A stretch of DNA of 64,000 bases. Origin: Kitasatospora arboriphila (GTDB taxonomy: Bacteria > Actinomycetota > Actinomycetes > Mycobacteriales > Mycobacteriaceae). The notes under the pieces are model-generated. The model was given only the letters and a program-made list of their open reading frames with translations. It did not search any database and was not told the origin of the DNA. Where the stretch lies: contig NZ_JNYV01000001.1 in assembly GCF_000717275.1 (NCBI RefSeq), positions 558,001-622,000 on the forward strand, written 5' to 3'. A program made the position numbers and the translations under genes. Below, one piece after another: positions 48,985 to 59,627 of the stretch (positions within the stretch are counted from its first letter, which is position 1; every line of letters starts with the position of its first letter).

Positions 48985-50538
48985 TCACACGGTGCTCGGT
49001 GTCGCCAGATGAGCGCCACGCTCATTCGGCGTCGTGTCGACCGCGTTCTGCAGTCCGAGAACCTTGGATGTGTGGTCCCAGATCTGCTCGAAGAGACGGG
49101 GATTGTCGTTCAGTTTGTGGCCCAGCGAAGGGATCATGTCGGACAGCTGCGGTTGCCACGCCTCGTAGTGCTTCGGGAAGCAACGCTGCAAGACATCGAG
49201 CATCGCCGGGACGGCGGTGGAGGCACCGGGCGACGCGCCCAGCAAACCTGCGATGCTGCCGTCCTCGGCCGCGATGACCGCGGTCCCGAACTCGAGCACA
49301 CCACCGCGCCCCTGCTTGCGGATGACCTGCACGCGCTGGCCGGCGACGATGAGCTCCCAGTCTTCGCCCTGTGCCCTCGGCACGAACTCGGCCAACGTCT
49401 CGACCCGATCCGCCGGTCCTGCGGCGAGCTCGCTGATCAGGTACTTCAGCAAGCCGAACTCCTTCGGCGCGATCGACATCATCGGCAGGAGGTTGCCTGG
49501 TTTGATCGAGGCCGGCAGATCGGTGATCTTTCCCTCCTTGAGGAACTTGGGCGACCACCCGGCATACGGTCCGAAGAGCAGTCCGGCCTTGCCATTGATC
49601 ACGCGGGTGTCGAGGTGGGGCACCGACATCGGTGGCGCACCGACAGCTGCCTTGCCGTACACCTTCGCGCCGTGGTCGTCGATCAGATCAGGGTTGGTGC
49701 AGCGGAAGAAAGCGCCGCTCACGGGGAAGCCGCCGAATCCCTTGGCTTCCTTGATTCCCGATTTCTGCAGCAGATGCAGGGCACCGCCGCCCGCACCGAT
49801 GAAGACGAAACCTGCTTTGACCGTGCTGGTTTCCTTGGTCCGGAGGTTCTTGACCTTCAGGATCCAGGTGCCGTCGGATTGCTTCTTCAGGTTGGTGACC
49901 GCGTGCCCGAAGTTCACCGTGCCGGCGTGGCCGATGTAGCCGAGCAACTGCTGGGTGAGAGCGCCGAAGTCGACGTCCGTTCCGCCGTCGAACCAGTTGA
50001 GTGCTACCGGATCCGCGAAATCGCGGCCTGCCGACATCAGCGGCAGACGCTTGGTGAACTCTGCGGGGTCGGTGATGTACTCCATCCCCTTGAACAGGGT
50101 CTCGCCCGCCAGCTTGTCGTAGCGCTTACGCAGGTAGTCGATGTTCGATTCGCCGTGCACGAAGCTCACGTGCGGGATCGGGTTGATGAACTCCTCGGGG
50201 CGCCGCAGCACACCTGATTCCACCGAGTTCGCCCAGAATTGGCGCGAGACCTGGAACTGCTCGTTGATGTGCAGTGCCTTGGTGATGTCGACGTCGCCGT
50301 CAGCTGTCTGCGGCGTGTAATTCAATTCACAGAGCGCGGAGTGACCGGTACCGGCGTTGTTCCACGGATCGCTGCTCTCGGCGGCCGCCGCGTCGAGGCG
50401 CTCGAACACACTGATCGACCAGTCCGGCTGCAGCCGGTGGATCAACGCGCCCAGCGTGGCGCTCATGATTCCTGCGCCCACCAGCACGATGTCGGTTGTG
50501 ATGACTCCGCCGTCGCGCGGGTTTGCTGACTCAGACAC
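48985..50538 (-). CDS. mqo: Malate:quinone oxidoreductase
   Basis: A 517-residue FAD-dependent peripheral membrane enzyme that oxidises malate to oxaloacetate and reduces menaquinone. The FAD motif is [18 protein letters not shown] (residues 16-33). [18 protein letters not shown] is the family block near residue 60, and [13 protein letters not shown] and [19 protein letters not shown] follow. The start at 50538 is a GTG. It heads the minus-strand series mqo-GNAT-chelatase-cobO-cobB-cysG and is divergent from the hydrolase gene across 137 bp that hold no gene. Confidence 0.95.
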   Translation of the reverse strand: MSESANPRDGGVITTDIVLVGAGIMSATLGALIHRLQPDWSISVFERLDAAAAESSDPWNNAGTGHSALCELNYTPQTADGDVDITKALHINEQFQVSRQFWANSVESGVLRRPEEFINPIPHVSFVHGESNIDYLRKRYDKLAGETLFKGMEYITDPAEFTKRLPLMSAGRDFADPVALNWFDGGTDVDFGALTQQLLGYIGHAGTVNFGHAVTNLKKQSDGTWILKVKNLRTKETSTVKAGFVFIGAGGGALHLLQKSGIKEAKGFGGFPVSGAFFRCTNPDLIDDHGAKVYGKAAVGAPPMSVPHLDTRVINGKAGLLFGPYAGWSPKFLKEGKITDLPASIKPGNLLPMMSIAPKEFGLLKYLISELAAGPADRVETLAEFVPRAQGEDWELIVAGQRVQVIRKQGRGGVLEFGTAVIAAEDGSIAGLLGASPGASTAVPAMLDVLQRCFPKHYEAWQPQLSDMIPSLGHKLNDNPRLFEQIWDHTSKVLGLQNAVDTTPNERGAHLATPSTV

Positions 50539-50675
50539 TCCGGCTCAACTTCCTGATTCGGCGAACTTTCGGATGTGTTCCATTGTCTCTCATGCGGGTG
50601 CGGTCATTGCAACGCGGTCGGCAGTTGCCTCGGGCACACTCCCCGCGGCCGCGCGCACATCTACAGTGAACGATT

Positions 50676-51710
50676 GTGGCCCCTTCCCGCTGGCAGCCCG
50701 ATGTACTCGGCCCCGACTTCTCGGCATCGACCTTCGACCTCGGCATCGACCCCGACGGTGAAGGTGAGATAACCGCCACCCTCGTCCGCCACGAACCGAC
50801 CGGTCCGGTGACCGGTGCCGTGCTGTACATCCACGGCTTCACCGACTACTTCTTCCAACGACCGCTCGCCGAGTTCTTCGCTCAGCGCGGGTACGCCTTC
50901 TACGCGTTGGATCTGCGCAAGTGTGGACGTTCGCAGCGACCGGGGCAGACCCCTCATCACATCACCGACCTGGCCGCCTACGACTTCGAGCTCGACCTCG
51001 CCGTCGCGGAGATCAACGCCGGGACCGACGGGGTTCCGCTCCTGGTGGCCGCGCACTCCACCGGTGGCCTGATCACCGCCCTGTGGCTCGATCGGCTGCG
51101 AGCACTCGACAGGCCGCGGGAGCTTGATCCCCTGGTCTCGGCACGCCCACGCGGGCTCGTGCTGAACTCGCCGTGGTTCGACCTGCAAGGCGCACCGATC
51201 CTGCGCACGGCCGGGACCGCGCTGATCAGCGGCGTCGCCCGGGTACGCCCCCTGGCTGCCATACCCCGCAACATCTCCGGCGCCTACGGCGAGAGCCTGC
51301 ACCACAGCGTGCACGGCGAGTGGGAGTACGACCTCAACTACAAACCCTTACAGGGTTATCCGGTCACGTTCGGTTTCCTCAGCGCGGTACGTCAGGGACA
51401 GGCCAGATTGCACCGCGGACTCGACATCGGCGTTCCCTCGCTGGTGCTGCACTCGACCGAGACGACCCTCAGCCGGCCCGAGGCCGACGGCAGTGTCGCA
51501 GACATCGACTCGGCAGACGGAGTCCTCGACGTCCGTCAGATCGCCAAGTGGTCGGGTTGCCTCGGTGGCCGGGTGAGCGTTGTCCCCGTCGAGGGCGCGC
51601 GCCACGACGTCTTCCTGTCGCGCACCGGAGTACGCGACACCGCCTACTCCGAACTCGACCACTGGCTTTCGAGCAACAACGACCGGATACGAGGTGTCAT
51701 CCATGGCTGA
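50676..51710 (+). CDS. Alpha/beta hydrolase, serine aminopeptidase/monoacylglycerol lipase-like
   Basis: A 344-residue alpha/beta hydrolase. The oxyanion-loop segment [10 protein letters not shown] is at residues 51-60, the nucleophile is Ser128 in AAHSTGG, and the C-terminal histidine is in GARHDVFLS. It matches the protein preceding mtr in M. tuberculosis (Rv2854). It probably cleaves a lipid ester; the substrate is unknown and there is no signal peptide. The GTG at 50676 is the start, with no convincing ribosome-binding site. Its stop overlaps the mtr start by 8 bp, so the two genes are coupled. Confidence 0.87.
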   Translation: MAPSRWQPDVLGPDFSASTFDLGIDPDGEGEITATLVRHEPTGPVTGAVLYIHGFTDYFFQRPLAEFFAQRGYAFYALDLRKCGRSQRPGQTPHHITDLAAYDFELDLAVAEINAGTDGVPLLVAAHSTGGLITALWLDRLRALDRPRELDPLVSARPRGLVLNSPWFDLQGAPILRTAGTALISGVARVRPLAAIPRNISGAYGESLHHSVHGEWEYDLNYKPLQGYPVTFGFLSAVRQGQARLHRGLDIGVPSLVLHSTETTLSRPEADGSVADIDSADGVLDVRQIAKWSGCLGGRVSVVPVEGARHDVFLSRTGVRDTAYSELDHWLSSNNDRIRGVIHG

Positions 51711-53127
51711 ATCGACAACGACCAACGGCCATCCACACGTGCACGAGGTGGACCTGGCGATCATCGGTTCGGGAACCGGCAACTCGATCCCCGACGAGAG
51801 GTTCGCCGATCAGGAGATCGCCATCTTCGAGGAGAGCATCTACGGCGGAACCTGCCTCAACGTCGGCTGCATCCCCACCAAGATGTTCGTGTACGCCGCG
51901 GAGATCGCCCAGACCATCCGGGAGGGCGAACGTCTCGGCGTCACGGGCTCGGTGGAGAAGGTCGACTGGCCGGGCATCGTGAATCGCGTCTTCGGGCGGA
52001 TCGATCCGATCTCGGCGGGCGGTAAACGCTACCGCGTCGAGGACTGCACCAACATCACCGTCTACACCAGTCATGTGGAGTTCGACGGGGTCACCGACGA
52101 CGGCCGGTATCGGCTGCGCACCGCTGCCGGAGACGAGGTCGTCGCCACCAAGGTGGTGCTGGCCGCCGGATCGAGGCCGGCCATCCCGGACGTGGTCGCC
52201 GAGAGCGGGGTCAACTTCCACACCAACGAAGACGTGATGCGTCTACCCGAGCTCCCCAGGCACCTGATCATCATCGGCAGCGGCTACATCGCGGCCGAGT
52301 TCGCCCACGTGTTCGGCGCACTGGGTTCGAAGGTGTCGATCATCGCCCGCAGCAACGCTCTCCTGCGCGCACAGGACGCCGACATCTCCCGCAGGTTCAC
52401 CGAAATCGCCTCGGCCGCATGGGATGTGCACTTCGAGTCCGCGATCCACAGTGTCGAGCAGGAGGATTCCGGCGACGTCCGGGTGCAGCTCGCCGACGAC
52501 ACCGTCATCACCGGAGATGCCCTCTTGGTCGCTGTCGGCCGGATCCCCAACGGCGACAGGCTGGCACTGGACACGATCGGCGTCGACATCGACTCCGAGG
52601 GCCGCGTCTGCCGGGACGCCTACGGGCGCACCGCGGCCCGGAACGTGTGGGCTGTCGGCGACGTCACCTCGAAGTACCAGCTCAAACACGTCGCCAACCA
52701 CGAAGGTCGGGTGGTGCAGGCCAACCTCCTGCGCGATTGGGACGGCACCGAACTCGAATCCTTCGACCACCGCTTCGTACCGGCTGCGGTGTTCACCCAC
52801 CCGCAGATCGCGTCGGTCGGATTGACCGAGGACGAGGCAGCGCAGGCCGGCCTCGACATCACCGTCAAGGTGCAGAACTACGGCGATGTGGCGTACGGCT
52901 GGGCGATGGAGGACCTCACCGGTCTGTGCAAGGTGATCGCCGAGAAAGGCACCGGGCGCATCCTGGGCGCACACATCATCGGCCCGCAGGCGCCGTCGGT
53001 CATCCAACCCGTCATCCAGGCCATGTCATTCGGTCTCGACGTCAAGAACATGGCCCGCGGTCAGTACTGGATCCACCCCGCCATGCCGGAAGTCCTCGAG
53101 AACGCGCTCCTCGGCCTCGAGGTCTGA
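51703..53127 (+). CDS. mtr: Mycothione reductase
   Basis: A 474-residue flavoprotein disulfide reductase that reduces oxidised mycothiol with NADPH. The redox-active pair is Cys51/Cys56 in [13 protein letters not shown], the NADPH motif is [13 protein letters not shown], and the interface motif near the C-terminus is YWIHPAMPE with the catalytic His-Glu pair. Similar lipoamide dehydrogenases exist, but the adjacent hydrolase and the sequence agree with M. tuberculosis Mtr (Rv2855, 459 aa). The ATG at 51703 has GAGG upstream; the frame open to 51580 lies inside the hydrolase gene. It converges on the next hydrolase with a 38-bp gap. Confidence 0.93.
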   Translation: MAESTTTNGHPHVHEVDLAIIGSGTGNSIPDERFADQEIAIFEESIYGGTCLNVGCIPTKMFVYAAEIAQTIREGERLGVTGSVEKVDWPGIVNRVFGRIDPISAGGKRYRVEDCTNITVYTSHVEFDGVTDDGRYRLRTAAGDEVVATKVVLAAGSRPAIPDVVAESGVNFHTNEDVMRLPELPRHLIIIGSGYIAAEFAHVFGALGSKVSIIARSNALLRAQDADISRRFTEIASAAWDVHFESAIHSVEQEDSGDVRVQLADDTVITGDALLVAVGRIPNGDRLALDTIGVDIDSEGRVCRDAYGRTAARNVWAVGDVTSKYQLKHVANHEGRVVQANLLRDWDGTELESFDHRFVPAAVFTHPQIASVGLTEDEAAQAGLDITVKVQNYGDVAYGWAMEDLTGLCKVIAEKGTGRILGAHIIGPQAPSVIQPVIQAMSFGLDVKNMARGQYWIHPAMPEVLENALLGLEV

Positions 53128-53165
53128 GGAGACCGGGCCTGGGCCGGGTCACCGGACAGGGAGGA

Positions 53166-53987
53166 TCACCACACGGCTGAACGCAACGCGACCTCGCTCG
53201 CGAGCGCAGCCGCCGCGTTCTGCGGCACCCAGTGATCGACGCCTTCGAGAGCAGCGAACCGGTAGTCGGAGTAGACGTATCGTCCACTCCCCTCTGCCTG
53301 CTCGCGCCCCAGCGCGAAATCCTGGTCGCCCCAGAGCATCGTCGTGGGGGCTTCGATCGGCGGGCACGACAGGTGCGCCTTGATGTCGCCGGTGAAGTTC
53401 GCGCGGTACCAATTCAGCGCCGCTGTCAGTGCCGGACGCTCGGTGAGCGGCAGCACGCTGTCGTCGGGAACCAGCTCTCGCAGCATCTTCGCGTCGTCGG
53501 CGAGCATCGTGTCCTCGGCGTCAGGCTTGACGAAGTCGAGGATGTACGACGACCGCTCACGCTGATCGCTCGCGGCCAGGGACGTCGAGATCGCCGACGG
53601 GTGGCCCACGCTGACCGCGACGAGTCCGGTCACCCGATCCGGATGGTGGCCGGCCAGATGCCACGCCACGAGCGACCCGAAGTCGTGTCCCACCACCATC
53701 GTGTACCCGATGCCCAGAGCGTCCAGGATGCCGATGGCGTCGGAGGCCAGGTGCCGCAGCTCGTAGGCTGCGACATCGTCGGGCCGGGCTCCGGGGCTGT
53801 AGCCGCGCTGGTCCGGAACGATGGTGCGCAGGCCCGAATCGTGCAGCCGTCCGACAACGCCGTCGAAACAGGCTCCGGTGGTGGGAAATCCGTGCAGCAA
53901 CAGCACTGACGGCGCCTTGTCCGGCCCACCTATCCTGACGTCGAACTGCAGGTCGCCCACGGTGAGGGTGCGGTTTTCGATACTCAC
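53166..53987 (-). CDS. Alpha/beta hydrolase, epoxide hydrolase/dehalogenase-like
   Basis: A 273-residue alpha/beta hydrolase with an aspartate nucleophile: Asp102 in VVGHDFGSLVAW. It also has the HGFPTTG oxyanion segment (32-38), DQRGYSPGARP and a C-terminal histidine in EGVDHWVPQ. An Asp nucleophile points to epoxide hydrolases or haloalkane dehalogenases rather than esterases. The second tyrosine/halide-binding residues cannot be placed with confidence. It is cytosolic. It is downstream of cobQ on the same strand with a 35-bp gap, and may be the last gene of the map-cobQ transcript. Confidence 0.85.
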   Translation of the reverse strand: MSIENRTLTVGDLQFDVRIGGPDKAPSVLLLHGFPTTGACFDGVVGRLHDSGLRTIVPDQRGYSPGARPDDVAAYELRHLASDAIGILDALGIGYTMVVGHDFGSLVAWHLAGHHPDRVTGLVAVSVGHPSAISTSLAASDQRERSSYILDFVKPDAEDTMLADDAKMLRELVPDDSVLPLTERPALTAALNWYRANFTGDIKAHLSCPPIEAPTTMLWGDQDFALGREQAEGSGRYVYSDYRFAALEGVDHWVPQNAAAALASEVALRSAVW

Positions 53988-54022
53988 CCGGTCAGCCTAC
54001 GTGTCCGGGTCCGACGATCGGG

Positions 54023-55540
54023 TCAACTCAGCGTGGCCGTGAGCGTCGGCAACCCCGGCTTCGGCCCAGCGGTGACCACGTCGGCGATGAACTCCATGTC
54101 GAGTTCGGTTTCCACCAGGTCGGCGATCAGATCGAGCTGCGACATCCTCGCCTGCTCGAACGACACCTCCCCGGCCACGAACCCGGAACGTCCGACGTGG
54201 CCGGCCACCCGGCGGAGATAGTCACGACGGAATCCGTCCGTTGCCAGCAACCCGTGCCAGTGGGTGCCCACAACAGCTCCACGCACACTGCCCTCGCTGC
54301 CCGCCTCCGCGTCGATCAGCAATTCGTCATCTCCAGAGCCGACCACTCGCCCGTGGTGTATCTCATACCCGGTCACCGGATTTCCCCATGCCGTGCCCGT
54401 CACCTGCCGGAGCACCTTGTGCTCGCCGAAGACGACGTCGAGGGCGAGGATTCCCAGGCCGGCGACTTCTCCCGCGTGACCTTCCACGTCGTCGGTGATC
54501 GATCTGCCGAGCATCTGATAGCCGCCACAGATCCCCAGGACGGGCCGTCCGGTTCTGGCGCGGGTGATCAACGCCGAGTCGATTCCTCTGGCACGCAACC
54601 ACTTCAGATCAGACACCGTGGCCTTGCTGCCGGGGATCACCACCAGATCGGCCACGGCAACGCTCGCGGGGTCGTCCACCCACCGCACGTCGACGCCCGG
54701 CTCGCACGCCAGCGCTTCGACGTCTGTGGAGTTGGATATCCGGGGCAGACGTATCGCCGCCACCGACAACCGGTCCGTGCCCACGGCCGGAGCAGATCGC
54801 CCCACGGGGTGCCCGACCACGCTGATCAGCGAGTCCTCGGCGTCGAGCCACAGACCATCCGCGAAGGGGATCACGCCGATGGTCGGCCGGCCGGTGAGGG
54901 CGCGGAGCTGGTCGAGACCCGGCGCCAATATCGATCGGTCGCCGCGGAACTTGTTGATCACAAACCCTGCGACGCGCGCCTGGTCGGCCGCCCCGAGCGA
55001 CGCCAACGTTCCGAGCAGATGAGCCAGCACACCACCGCGATCGATGTCGCCGACCACGATCACCGGCAGGTCACCCATCTCGGCGAGACCCATGTTGGCG
55101 ATGTCGGAAGCACGGAGGTTGATTTCGGCGGGCGACCCCGCACCCTCACAGATCACAACATCGAAATCGTCGCGCAGTGAACGCAATTCGTCGCCCACCA
55201 CGCCGGCCAGAGCAGCTCTGCGACTGTGGTAGTCCACCGCACCGACGAACCCGTCTGCCTGTCCACGGACCACAACCTGCGAGCGCCGGTCGCTACCGGG
55301 CTTGAGCAGGACCGGGTTGAAACGCACCGACGGCGCCAGCCCGCAGGCCGCAGCCTGCATTGCCTGTGCTCGCCCGATCTCACCCCCGTCGAGCGTGACG
55401 ACCGAGTTGTTCGACATGTTCTGCGCCTTGAACGGCGCCACCGACACACCCGAACGATGAAGCGCGCGACACAGCCCGGCGACGATCAGACTCTTACCGG
55501 CGTCGGAACTGGTGCCCGCGACCAGCAGGGCGCCTTTCAT
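54023..55540 (-). CDS. cobQ: Cobyric acid synthase
   Basis: A 505-residue CobQ that amidates the b, d, e and g side chains of the corrin ring. The N-terminal synthetase domain opens with [20 protein letters not shown] and has QNMSNNS and [11 protein letters not shown]. The C-terminal glutaminase has [10 protein letters not shown] (nucleophile cysteine) and GTHWHGLL. The ATG at 55540 is taken because upstream residues are not conserved; its ribosome-binding site is weak. It follows map by 26 bp, as in M. tuberculosis-like genomes where cobQ is a map neighbour rather than part of the cobO cluster. Confidence 0.94.
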   Translation of the reverse strand: MKGALLVAGTSSDAGKSLIVAGLCRALHRSGVSVAPFKAQNMSNNSVVTLDGGEIGRAQAMQAAACGLAPSVRFNPVLLKPGSDRRSQVVVRGQADGFVGAVDYHSRRAALAGVVGDELRSLRDDFDVVICEGAGSPAEINLRASDIANMGLAEMGDLPVIVVGDIDRGGVLAHLLGTLASLGAADQARVAGFVINKFRGDRSILAPGLDQLRALTGRPTIGVIPFADGLWLDAEDSLISVVGHPVGRSAPAVGTDRLSVAAIRLPRISNSTDVEALACEPGVDVRWVDDPASVAVADLVVIPGSKATVSDLKWLRARGIDSALITRARTGRPVLGICGGYQMLGRSITDDVEGHAGEVAGLGILALDVVFGEHKVLRQVTGTAWGNPVTGYEIHHGRVVGSGDDELLIDAEAGSEGSVRGAVVGTHWHGLLATDGFRRDYLRRVAGHVGRSGFVAGEVSFEQARMSQLDLIADLVETELDMEFIADVVTAGPKPGLPTLTATLS

Positions 55541-55566
55541 CGACGAGAGTCCGGGTGCGCCACAGG

Positions 55567-56430
55567 TCAGGCGTCCGGCAGGGTCAAGATCTCCGCCCCG
55601 GTGTCGGTGACCACCAGGGTGTGCTCGAACTGCGCGGTCCATTTGCGGTCTGCTGTGGCGACGGTCCAGCCGTCGTCCCAGATCTCGTAGTCGAGGGCGC
55701 CGAGATTGATCATCGGTTCGATGGTGAACACCATGCCCGGTTCGATCAGCGTCTCGACGTTGGGCTGGTCGTAATGCAGGATCACCAGACCGTTGTGGAA
55801 CGTCTCACCGATCCCGTGGCCGGTGAAGTCGCGGACCACGTTGTAGCCGAAGCGGTTTGCGTACGATTCGATGACCCGCCCGATCACGTTCAGTTCCCGG
55901 CCCGGACGCACTGCCTTGATCGCCCTGTTCGTCGCCTCGCGGGTGCGGTCGACGAGATCGACCACCTCTGGGGCGACATCACCGGCGAGGAAGGTGGCAT
56001 TGGTGTCGCCGTGCACCCCGTCGATGTATGCCGTGACGTCGATGTTGACGATGTCGCCATCCTCGATGACGGTCGAGTCCGGGATCCCGTGGCAGATGAC
56101 CTCATTGAGCGAGGTGCAGCACGACTTGGGAAAACCCTTGTAGCCCAGCGTCGAAGGGTACGCGCCGTGGTCGATCATGTACGCGTGGGCGATCCGGTCC
56201 AGCTCGTCCGTGGTGACCCCGGGGGCCACCGCTTTACCCGCCTCGGCCAGAGCGTTGGCCGCGATCTTGCTCGCGACCCGCATCTTCTCGATGGTCTCGG
56301 GCGTCTGAACCCACGGCTCCTGGCCTTCGTTCACGGTCGATTTCCACACGTACTCAGGGCGCGGGATGAACGACGGCACGGACAGGGTGGGCGAGATCTC
56401 GCCGGGGGTCAGGGCGGCACGAACTGGCAT
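55567..56430 (-). CDS. map: Methionine aminopeptidase, type I with N-terminal extension
   Basis: A 287-residue MetAP of the type Ic class, which has a linker-type N-terminal extension ([14 protein letters not shown]). Metal ligands are seen in [35 protein letters not shown] and QFEHTLVV (Asp, Asp, His, Glu, Glu). It resembles M. tuberculosis MapB. It removes N-terminal methionine from nascent proteins. The ATG at 56430 is divergent from the ABC importer gene across 95 bp. That gap also has an AGCCTAACCT half-site (56437-56446) resembling half of a DtxR box, close to this start. Confidence 0.95.
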   Translation of the reverse strand: MPVRAALTPGEISPTLSVPSFIPRPEYVWKSTVNEGQEPWVQTPETIEKMRVASKIAANALAEAGKAVAPGVTTDELDRIAHAYMIDHGAYPSTLGYKGFPKSCCTSLNEVICHGIPDSTVIEDGDIVNIDVTAYIDGVHGDTNATFLAGDVAPEVVDLVDRTREATNRAIKAVRPGRELNVIGRVIESYANRFGYNVVRDFTGHGIGETFHNGLVILHYDQPNVETLIEPGMVFTIEPMINLGALDYEIWDDGWTVATADRKWTAQFEHTLVVTDTGAEILTLPDA

Positions 56431-56486
56431 GTATCCAGCCTAACCTGCGGCTGTCCCCCGCACGATCACAGCCGTATCGCCCTAAG

Positions 56487-56505
56487 TAAGGTAAGGCTCA
56501 CACTG
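56487..56505. promoter_or_regulatory. DtxR/IdeR-like iron box before the ABC importer
   Basis: TAAGGTAAGGCTCACACTG matches the 19-bp DtxR/IdeR consensus at 12 positions, 14 if A is allowed at the two W positions. It lies 20 bp upstream of the binding-protein ATG. A further half-site, AGCCTAACCT at 56437-56446, lies on the map side of the same gap. The left half of the 19-mer is good and the right half is poor. A DtxR-family iron repressor encoded elsewhere is the likely binder. Confidence 0.55.
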
Positions 56506-56525
56506 TGCTGGGATGGAGTGCGACG

Positions 56526-57578
56526 ATGGTCAACAACCGGTCTTCCGGTGGAAGAACTGCGCCTGTCGTCGCTGCGCTGATCGTGATCGTCGGCGTGCTG
56601 ATGGGAGCTTGTTCCACCGCGCCGATCACTGACTCGGCGAACAGTTCGACGGCGCAGGACGACATCTTGCGGTCCGGTCCGCAGACGGCCGCGCTCGAGG
56701 GCCCGGACGTCGAACCGATTGCCGACAACCCCGTTCCGGTGTTGCCGGTGACCGTGGATTCGGTGGGCGGCGGACGGGTCACGGTCGCCGACGCGAGCCG
56801 CATCATCGCGATCGATCGCTCGGGCACCCTGGCGAACATCGTGTTCTCCCTGGGGCTGGGCGAACGAGTGGTCGCGCGTGACAGGTCGACCGTCATCCCC
56901 GAGGCGGGACAGCTTCCCTTGATCACCGACAGTGGGCACTCGGTCAACATCGAAGCGGTCCTGGCCGCCGATCCCAGCGTGGTGCTCATCGACGAGTCGG
57001 TGAATCCGCCGGGGACCATCGATCAGCTGCGCGCCGCGGGGATCACGGTCGTGGTGTTCGGCAAGGACCGCACCATCGCCTCGACCGGACCGCTCATCAC
57101 TGCGGTCGCCGAAGCGCTGGGCGTGCCCGACCAGGGCCGAGCCCTCGCCGCCCGCACCGACGCGGAGATCGAGGCGGCACGGACATCGGTGCCCGAACGG
57201 GCGCATGGGTCGAAGATGGCGTTTCTGTACCTGCGTGGTGAGAGGTTCAAGCTCCTGGCAGGACCTGGCTCGGGTGCGGACGATCTGATCGAGGCGATCG
57301 GTGGTGTCGATGCCGGAACCGCGGCCGGGTTGACCTCCTCGTTCACCACCGTCGACGCGGAGGCGATGATCAACGCCGATCCCGCCGTCATCCTGGTGAT
57401 GACGCAGGGAGCGGAATCGGTCGGCGGTATCGACAAGGTGCTGCAGTTGCCAGGCCTGGCCCAGACCGACGCGGGGCGCAATCGGCGTGTGGTGCAGATG
57501 GACCAGGCCGAGATCCTCACCTTCGGCCCCGACACCGGGCGGGTGCTCGCGGCACTGGCCGAAGCGATCTACGTGTGA
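56526..57578 (+). CDS. hmuT: Haem/siderophore-binding lipoprotein of an ABC importer (HmuT-like)
   Basis: A 350-residue type III periplasmic-type binding protein. A signal peptide ends in the lipobox VLMGAC, so Cys29 would be lipidated. The two lobes read RIIAIDRSGTLANIVFSLGL and MAFLYLRGERFKLLAGPGSG; GGIDKVLQLPGLAQTDAGRNR near the end is typical of HmuT-type haemin-binding proteins. The ATG at 56526 has GGAG about 8 bases upstream; a GTG at 56505 would end inside the iron box. Haem is the better guess over a ferric siderophore, but the ligand residues are not fixed by sequence alone. Its stop overlaps the permease start (GTGA). Confidence 0.8.
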   Translation: MVNNRSSGGRTAPVVAALIVIVGVLMGACSTAPITDSANSSTAQDDILRSGPQTAALEGPDVEPIADNPVPVLPVTVDSVGGGRVTVADASRIIAIDRSGTLANIVFSLGLGERVVARDRSTVIPEAGQLPLITDSGHSVNIEAVLAADPSVVLIDESVNPPGTIDQLRAAGITVVVFGKDRTIASTGPLITAVAEALGVPDQGRALAARTDAEIEAARTSVPERAHGSKMAFLYLRGERFKLLAGPGSGADDLIEAIGGVDAGTAAGLTSSFTTVDAEAMINADPAVILVMTQGAESVGGIDKVLQLPGLAQTDAGRNRRVVQMDQAEILTFGPDTGRVLAALAEAIYV

Positions 57579-58657
57579 AGGCACTTCGCGGGCAGATCCC
57601 GACCGTCGGCAGCGCAAAACGGGTTGTGCTCTCCCGCAATTCCCTCGTGATCGCCCTCATGCTGGCGCTGCTTGTCGTCTTGGTCGGCTGGTCGGCTGCC
57701 AGTGGACAGGTGTACATCCCGCCTGTCGAGGTGTTCGGCTCGGTGATGCATCACCTGGGCCTGGACATCGGACCGATGCCGAGTTCCCCCAACGGGGAAG
57801 AAACCTTGTGGACCGTACGATTTCCCCGCATCGTGATGGGTCTGCTCGTCGGGGCGACACTCGCCTGCGCAGGCTGTCTGCTCCAGGGCGTCCTGGCCAA
57901 CCCACTCGCCGAGCCCGGTGTCATCGGGGTGTCGGCCGGGGCCGCGGTCGGCGCCTGCCTGGCCATCGTGTCGGGCGGGATCTGGGCGAGTGTGTGGGGG
58001 CTGGCCGGCGCCGCCTTCATCAGCGCACTGATCACAGTGGCCGTGGTCTACACCCTGTCGATGCGAGATGGATCGTCGTCGCCGATCATGTTGATACTCA
58101 TCGGCATTGCCGTCAACGCGTTCGCGTCGGGCATCATTGCCTTCCTCACCTTCCTCGCGGACACCAACGACCGCGAACAGATCGTCTTCTGGCAGCTGGG
58201 GTCGCTCCAAGGTGTCGGCTGGCGTCCGGTGTGGGTGGTGCTGCCGGTGGCGACTGCGGCCATCGCCGTGAGCCTGCTGCTGGTCCGCAGGCTGGATCTG
58301 TTGTCGCTGGGCGAGATTCAGGCCGCCGCTCTGGGCGTCAGGGTGGAAACGGTTCGGCGAATTGCCATTCTGCTTGTCGCTGTGCTCACCGCTGCTGCCG
58401 TCGCTTTCACCGGGATCGTGATGTTCGTCGGATTGGTTGTCCCCCACCTGATGCGGTTGATCGTCGGGCCGCGGCACGTGATCCTGCTTCCTGCGAGCGT
58501 GATCGGCGGGGCGATCGTCGTGTGCGCCGCCGATTTGGGCGCCCGGACACTGATGACGGGCGCCGACCTTCCGCTGGGGATGCTCACGTCCCTGATCGGT
58601 GGGCCGGTGTTCTTCCTGCTGCTGCGTCGCAGCCGTCACACCGGAGTCGGCTGGTGA
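57575..58657 (+). CDS. hmuU: FecCD-family ABC permease (HmuU-like)
   Basis: A 360-residue inner-membrane permease with about 10 helices of the BtuC/FecCD family. The hallmark RFPRIVMGLLVGATLACAG (residues 84-102) and the following LLQGVLANPLAEPGVIGVSAGA are present, as is the coupling-helix segment EIQAAALGVRVETVRR and VGLVVPHLMRLIVG. The GTG at 57575 overlaps the hmuT stop and its stop overlaps the ATPase start, so the three subunits are translated as a chain. It forms the pore for haem or siderophore import. Confidence 0.87.
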   Translation: MKALRGQIPTVGSAKRVVLSRNSLVIALMLALLVVLVGWSAASGQVYIPPVEVFGSVMHHLGLDIGPMPSSPNGEETLWTVRFPRIVMGLLVGATLACAGCLLQGVLANPLAEPGVIGVSAGAAVGACLAIVSGGIWASVWGLAGAAFISALITVAVVYTLSMRDGSSSPIMLILIGIAVNAFASGIIAFLTFLADTNDREQIVFWQLGSLQGVGWRPVWVVLPVATAAIAVSLLLVRRLDLLSLGEIQAAALGVRVETVRRIAILLVAVLTAAAVAFTGIVMFVGLVVPHLMRLIVGPRHVILLPASVIGGAIVVCAADLGARTLMTGADLPLGMLTSLIGGPVFFLLLRRSRHTGVGW

Positions 58658-59517
58658 CGGAGTCGACGCCCGGGCAGGCTCTCGTCGCACGCGACGTGCA
58701 CGTCGCCATCGGTGGCCGCCCCATCGTGACCGACGTGGACCTCGAACTCGGCACGGGCGAGATCGTTGCGCTGGTGGGCCCGAACGGATGTGGGAAATCG
58801 ACACTGTTGTCGGGCCTGGCGGGTCTGCGTCCCCTGGCCGCGGGGTCGGTCACTGTGGCGGGGGCTGACCTCGGGTCACTGTCCCCTGTCGAACTGGCGC
58901 GACGGCGAGCCCTGGTGACGCAGTCGCACCGTGAAGACAACCCATTCCTGGTGCACGAAGTGGTGGAGATGGGCCGTTTTCCCTGGTCCAGGACAGAACG
59001 GGCGGCGCAGTCCGCAGCAGTGGTGGAAGCTGCGCTGACTCAGTGCGATCTGCTGCAGGTGCGTGATCGGCCGTTCAGCCAACTGTCCGGTGGGCAGCAG
59101 GCCCGGGTTGCGCTGGCTCGCGCACTGGCTCAGCAGACACCGATCTTGATGCTCGACGAACCGACCGCGGCCTTGGACATCCATCACCAGGAACGGTTGC
59201 TGACGATACTGAGCGAACGGCGCCATGACGGCGGCGCGGTCCTGATCGTGGTGCACGATCTGTCGCTTGCGGCGGCATATGCGGACCGGGTGCTCGTGAT
59301 GAAGGGCGGCACGATGGTGGCCGCCGGGCCGACACGCGAGGTGATGACGGCCGAACTGCTCAGTGAGGTCTATGAACATCCGGTGCTGACATGGGTCCAC
59401 CCTGAAACCGGCCAGTTCCTGGTGGTCCCGGATCGAACCGCCCCGGATCGGACCACCTCGCGTGGAACAAACGGATCGGCGGGGTACCCCCCTCCAGTGC
59501 CCCGCCGATCCGAATAG
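58654..59517 (+). CDS. hmuV: ABC transporter ATPase (HmuV-like)
   Basis: A 287-residue ATPase of the iron/haem import type. Walker A is GPNGCGKST near residues 48-56, the signature is LSGGQQARVALARALA, Walker B is ILMLDEPTAALD, and the H-loop is in VVHDLSLAA. The GTG at 58654 overlaps the permease stop (GTGA); the frame open from 57487 is inside the permease and is rejected. The last 40 residues are a low-complexity tail whose DNA forms a 13-bp hairpin just before the stop. Confidence 0.88.
   Translation: MTESTPGQALVARDVHVAIGGRPIVTDVDLELGTGEIVALVGPNGCGKSTLLSGLAGLRPLAAGSVTVAGADLGSLSPVELARRRALVTQSHREDNPFLVHEVVEMGRFPWSRTERAAQSAAVVEAALTQCDLLQVRDRPFSQLSGGQQARVALARALAQQTPILMLDEPTAALDIHHQERLLTILSERRHDGGAVLIVVHDLSLAAAYADRVLVMKGGTMVAAGPTREVMTAELLSEVYEHPVLTWVHPETGQFLVVPDRTAPDRTTSRGTNGSAGYPPPVPRRSE
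59472..59512. terminator. Hairpin at the end of hmuV
   Basis: A perfect 13-bp inverted repeat (arm CGGATCGGCGGGG at 59472-59484, partner 59500-59512) with a 15-base loop ends 5 bp before the last base of the hmuV stop. There is no U tract next to it; a TTTT occurs about 25 bases on. The PBP lipoprotein gene converges from the other side, so it could be a bidirectional, tailless terminator. Confidence 0.5.
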
Positions 59518-59627
59518 GAATCTGACGAGAGCTTCTCAGTTTTGGTTCCATCACGTGCCGGAATCGCCAAAAAATATTGGCAGGATGTCTTTTACAAGGC
59601 TCACTATCTCGACCGGTCCGATCGAGG

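Noticed and set aside
54023..56430. Cobalamin riboswitch near the cob genes
   Set aside because: No B12-box-like consensus or suitable leader was recognised before cobQ, cobO or the chelatase gene; gaps there are short.
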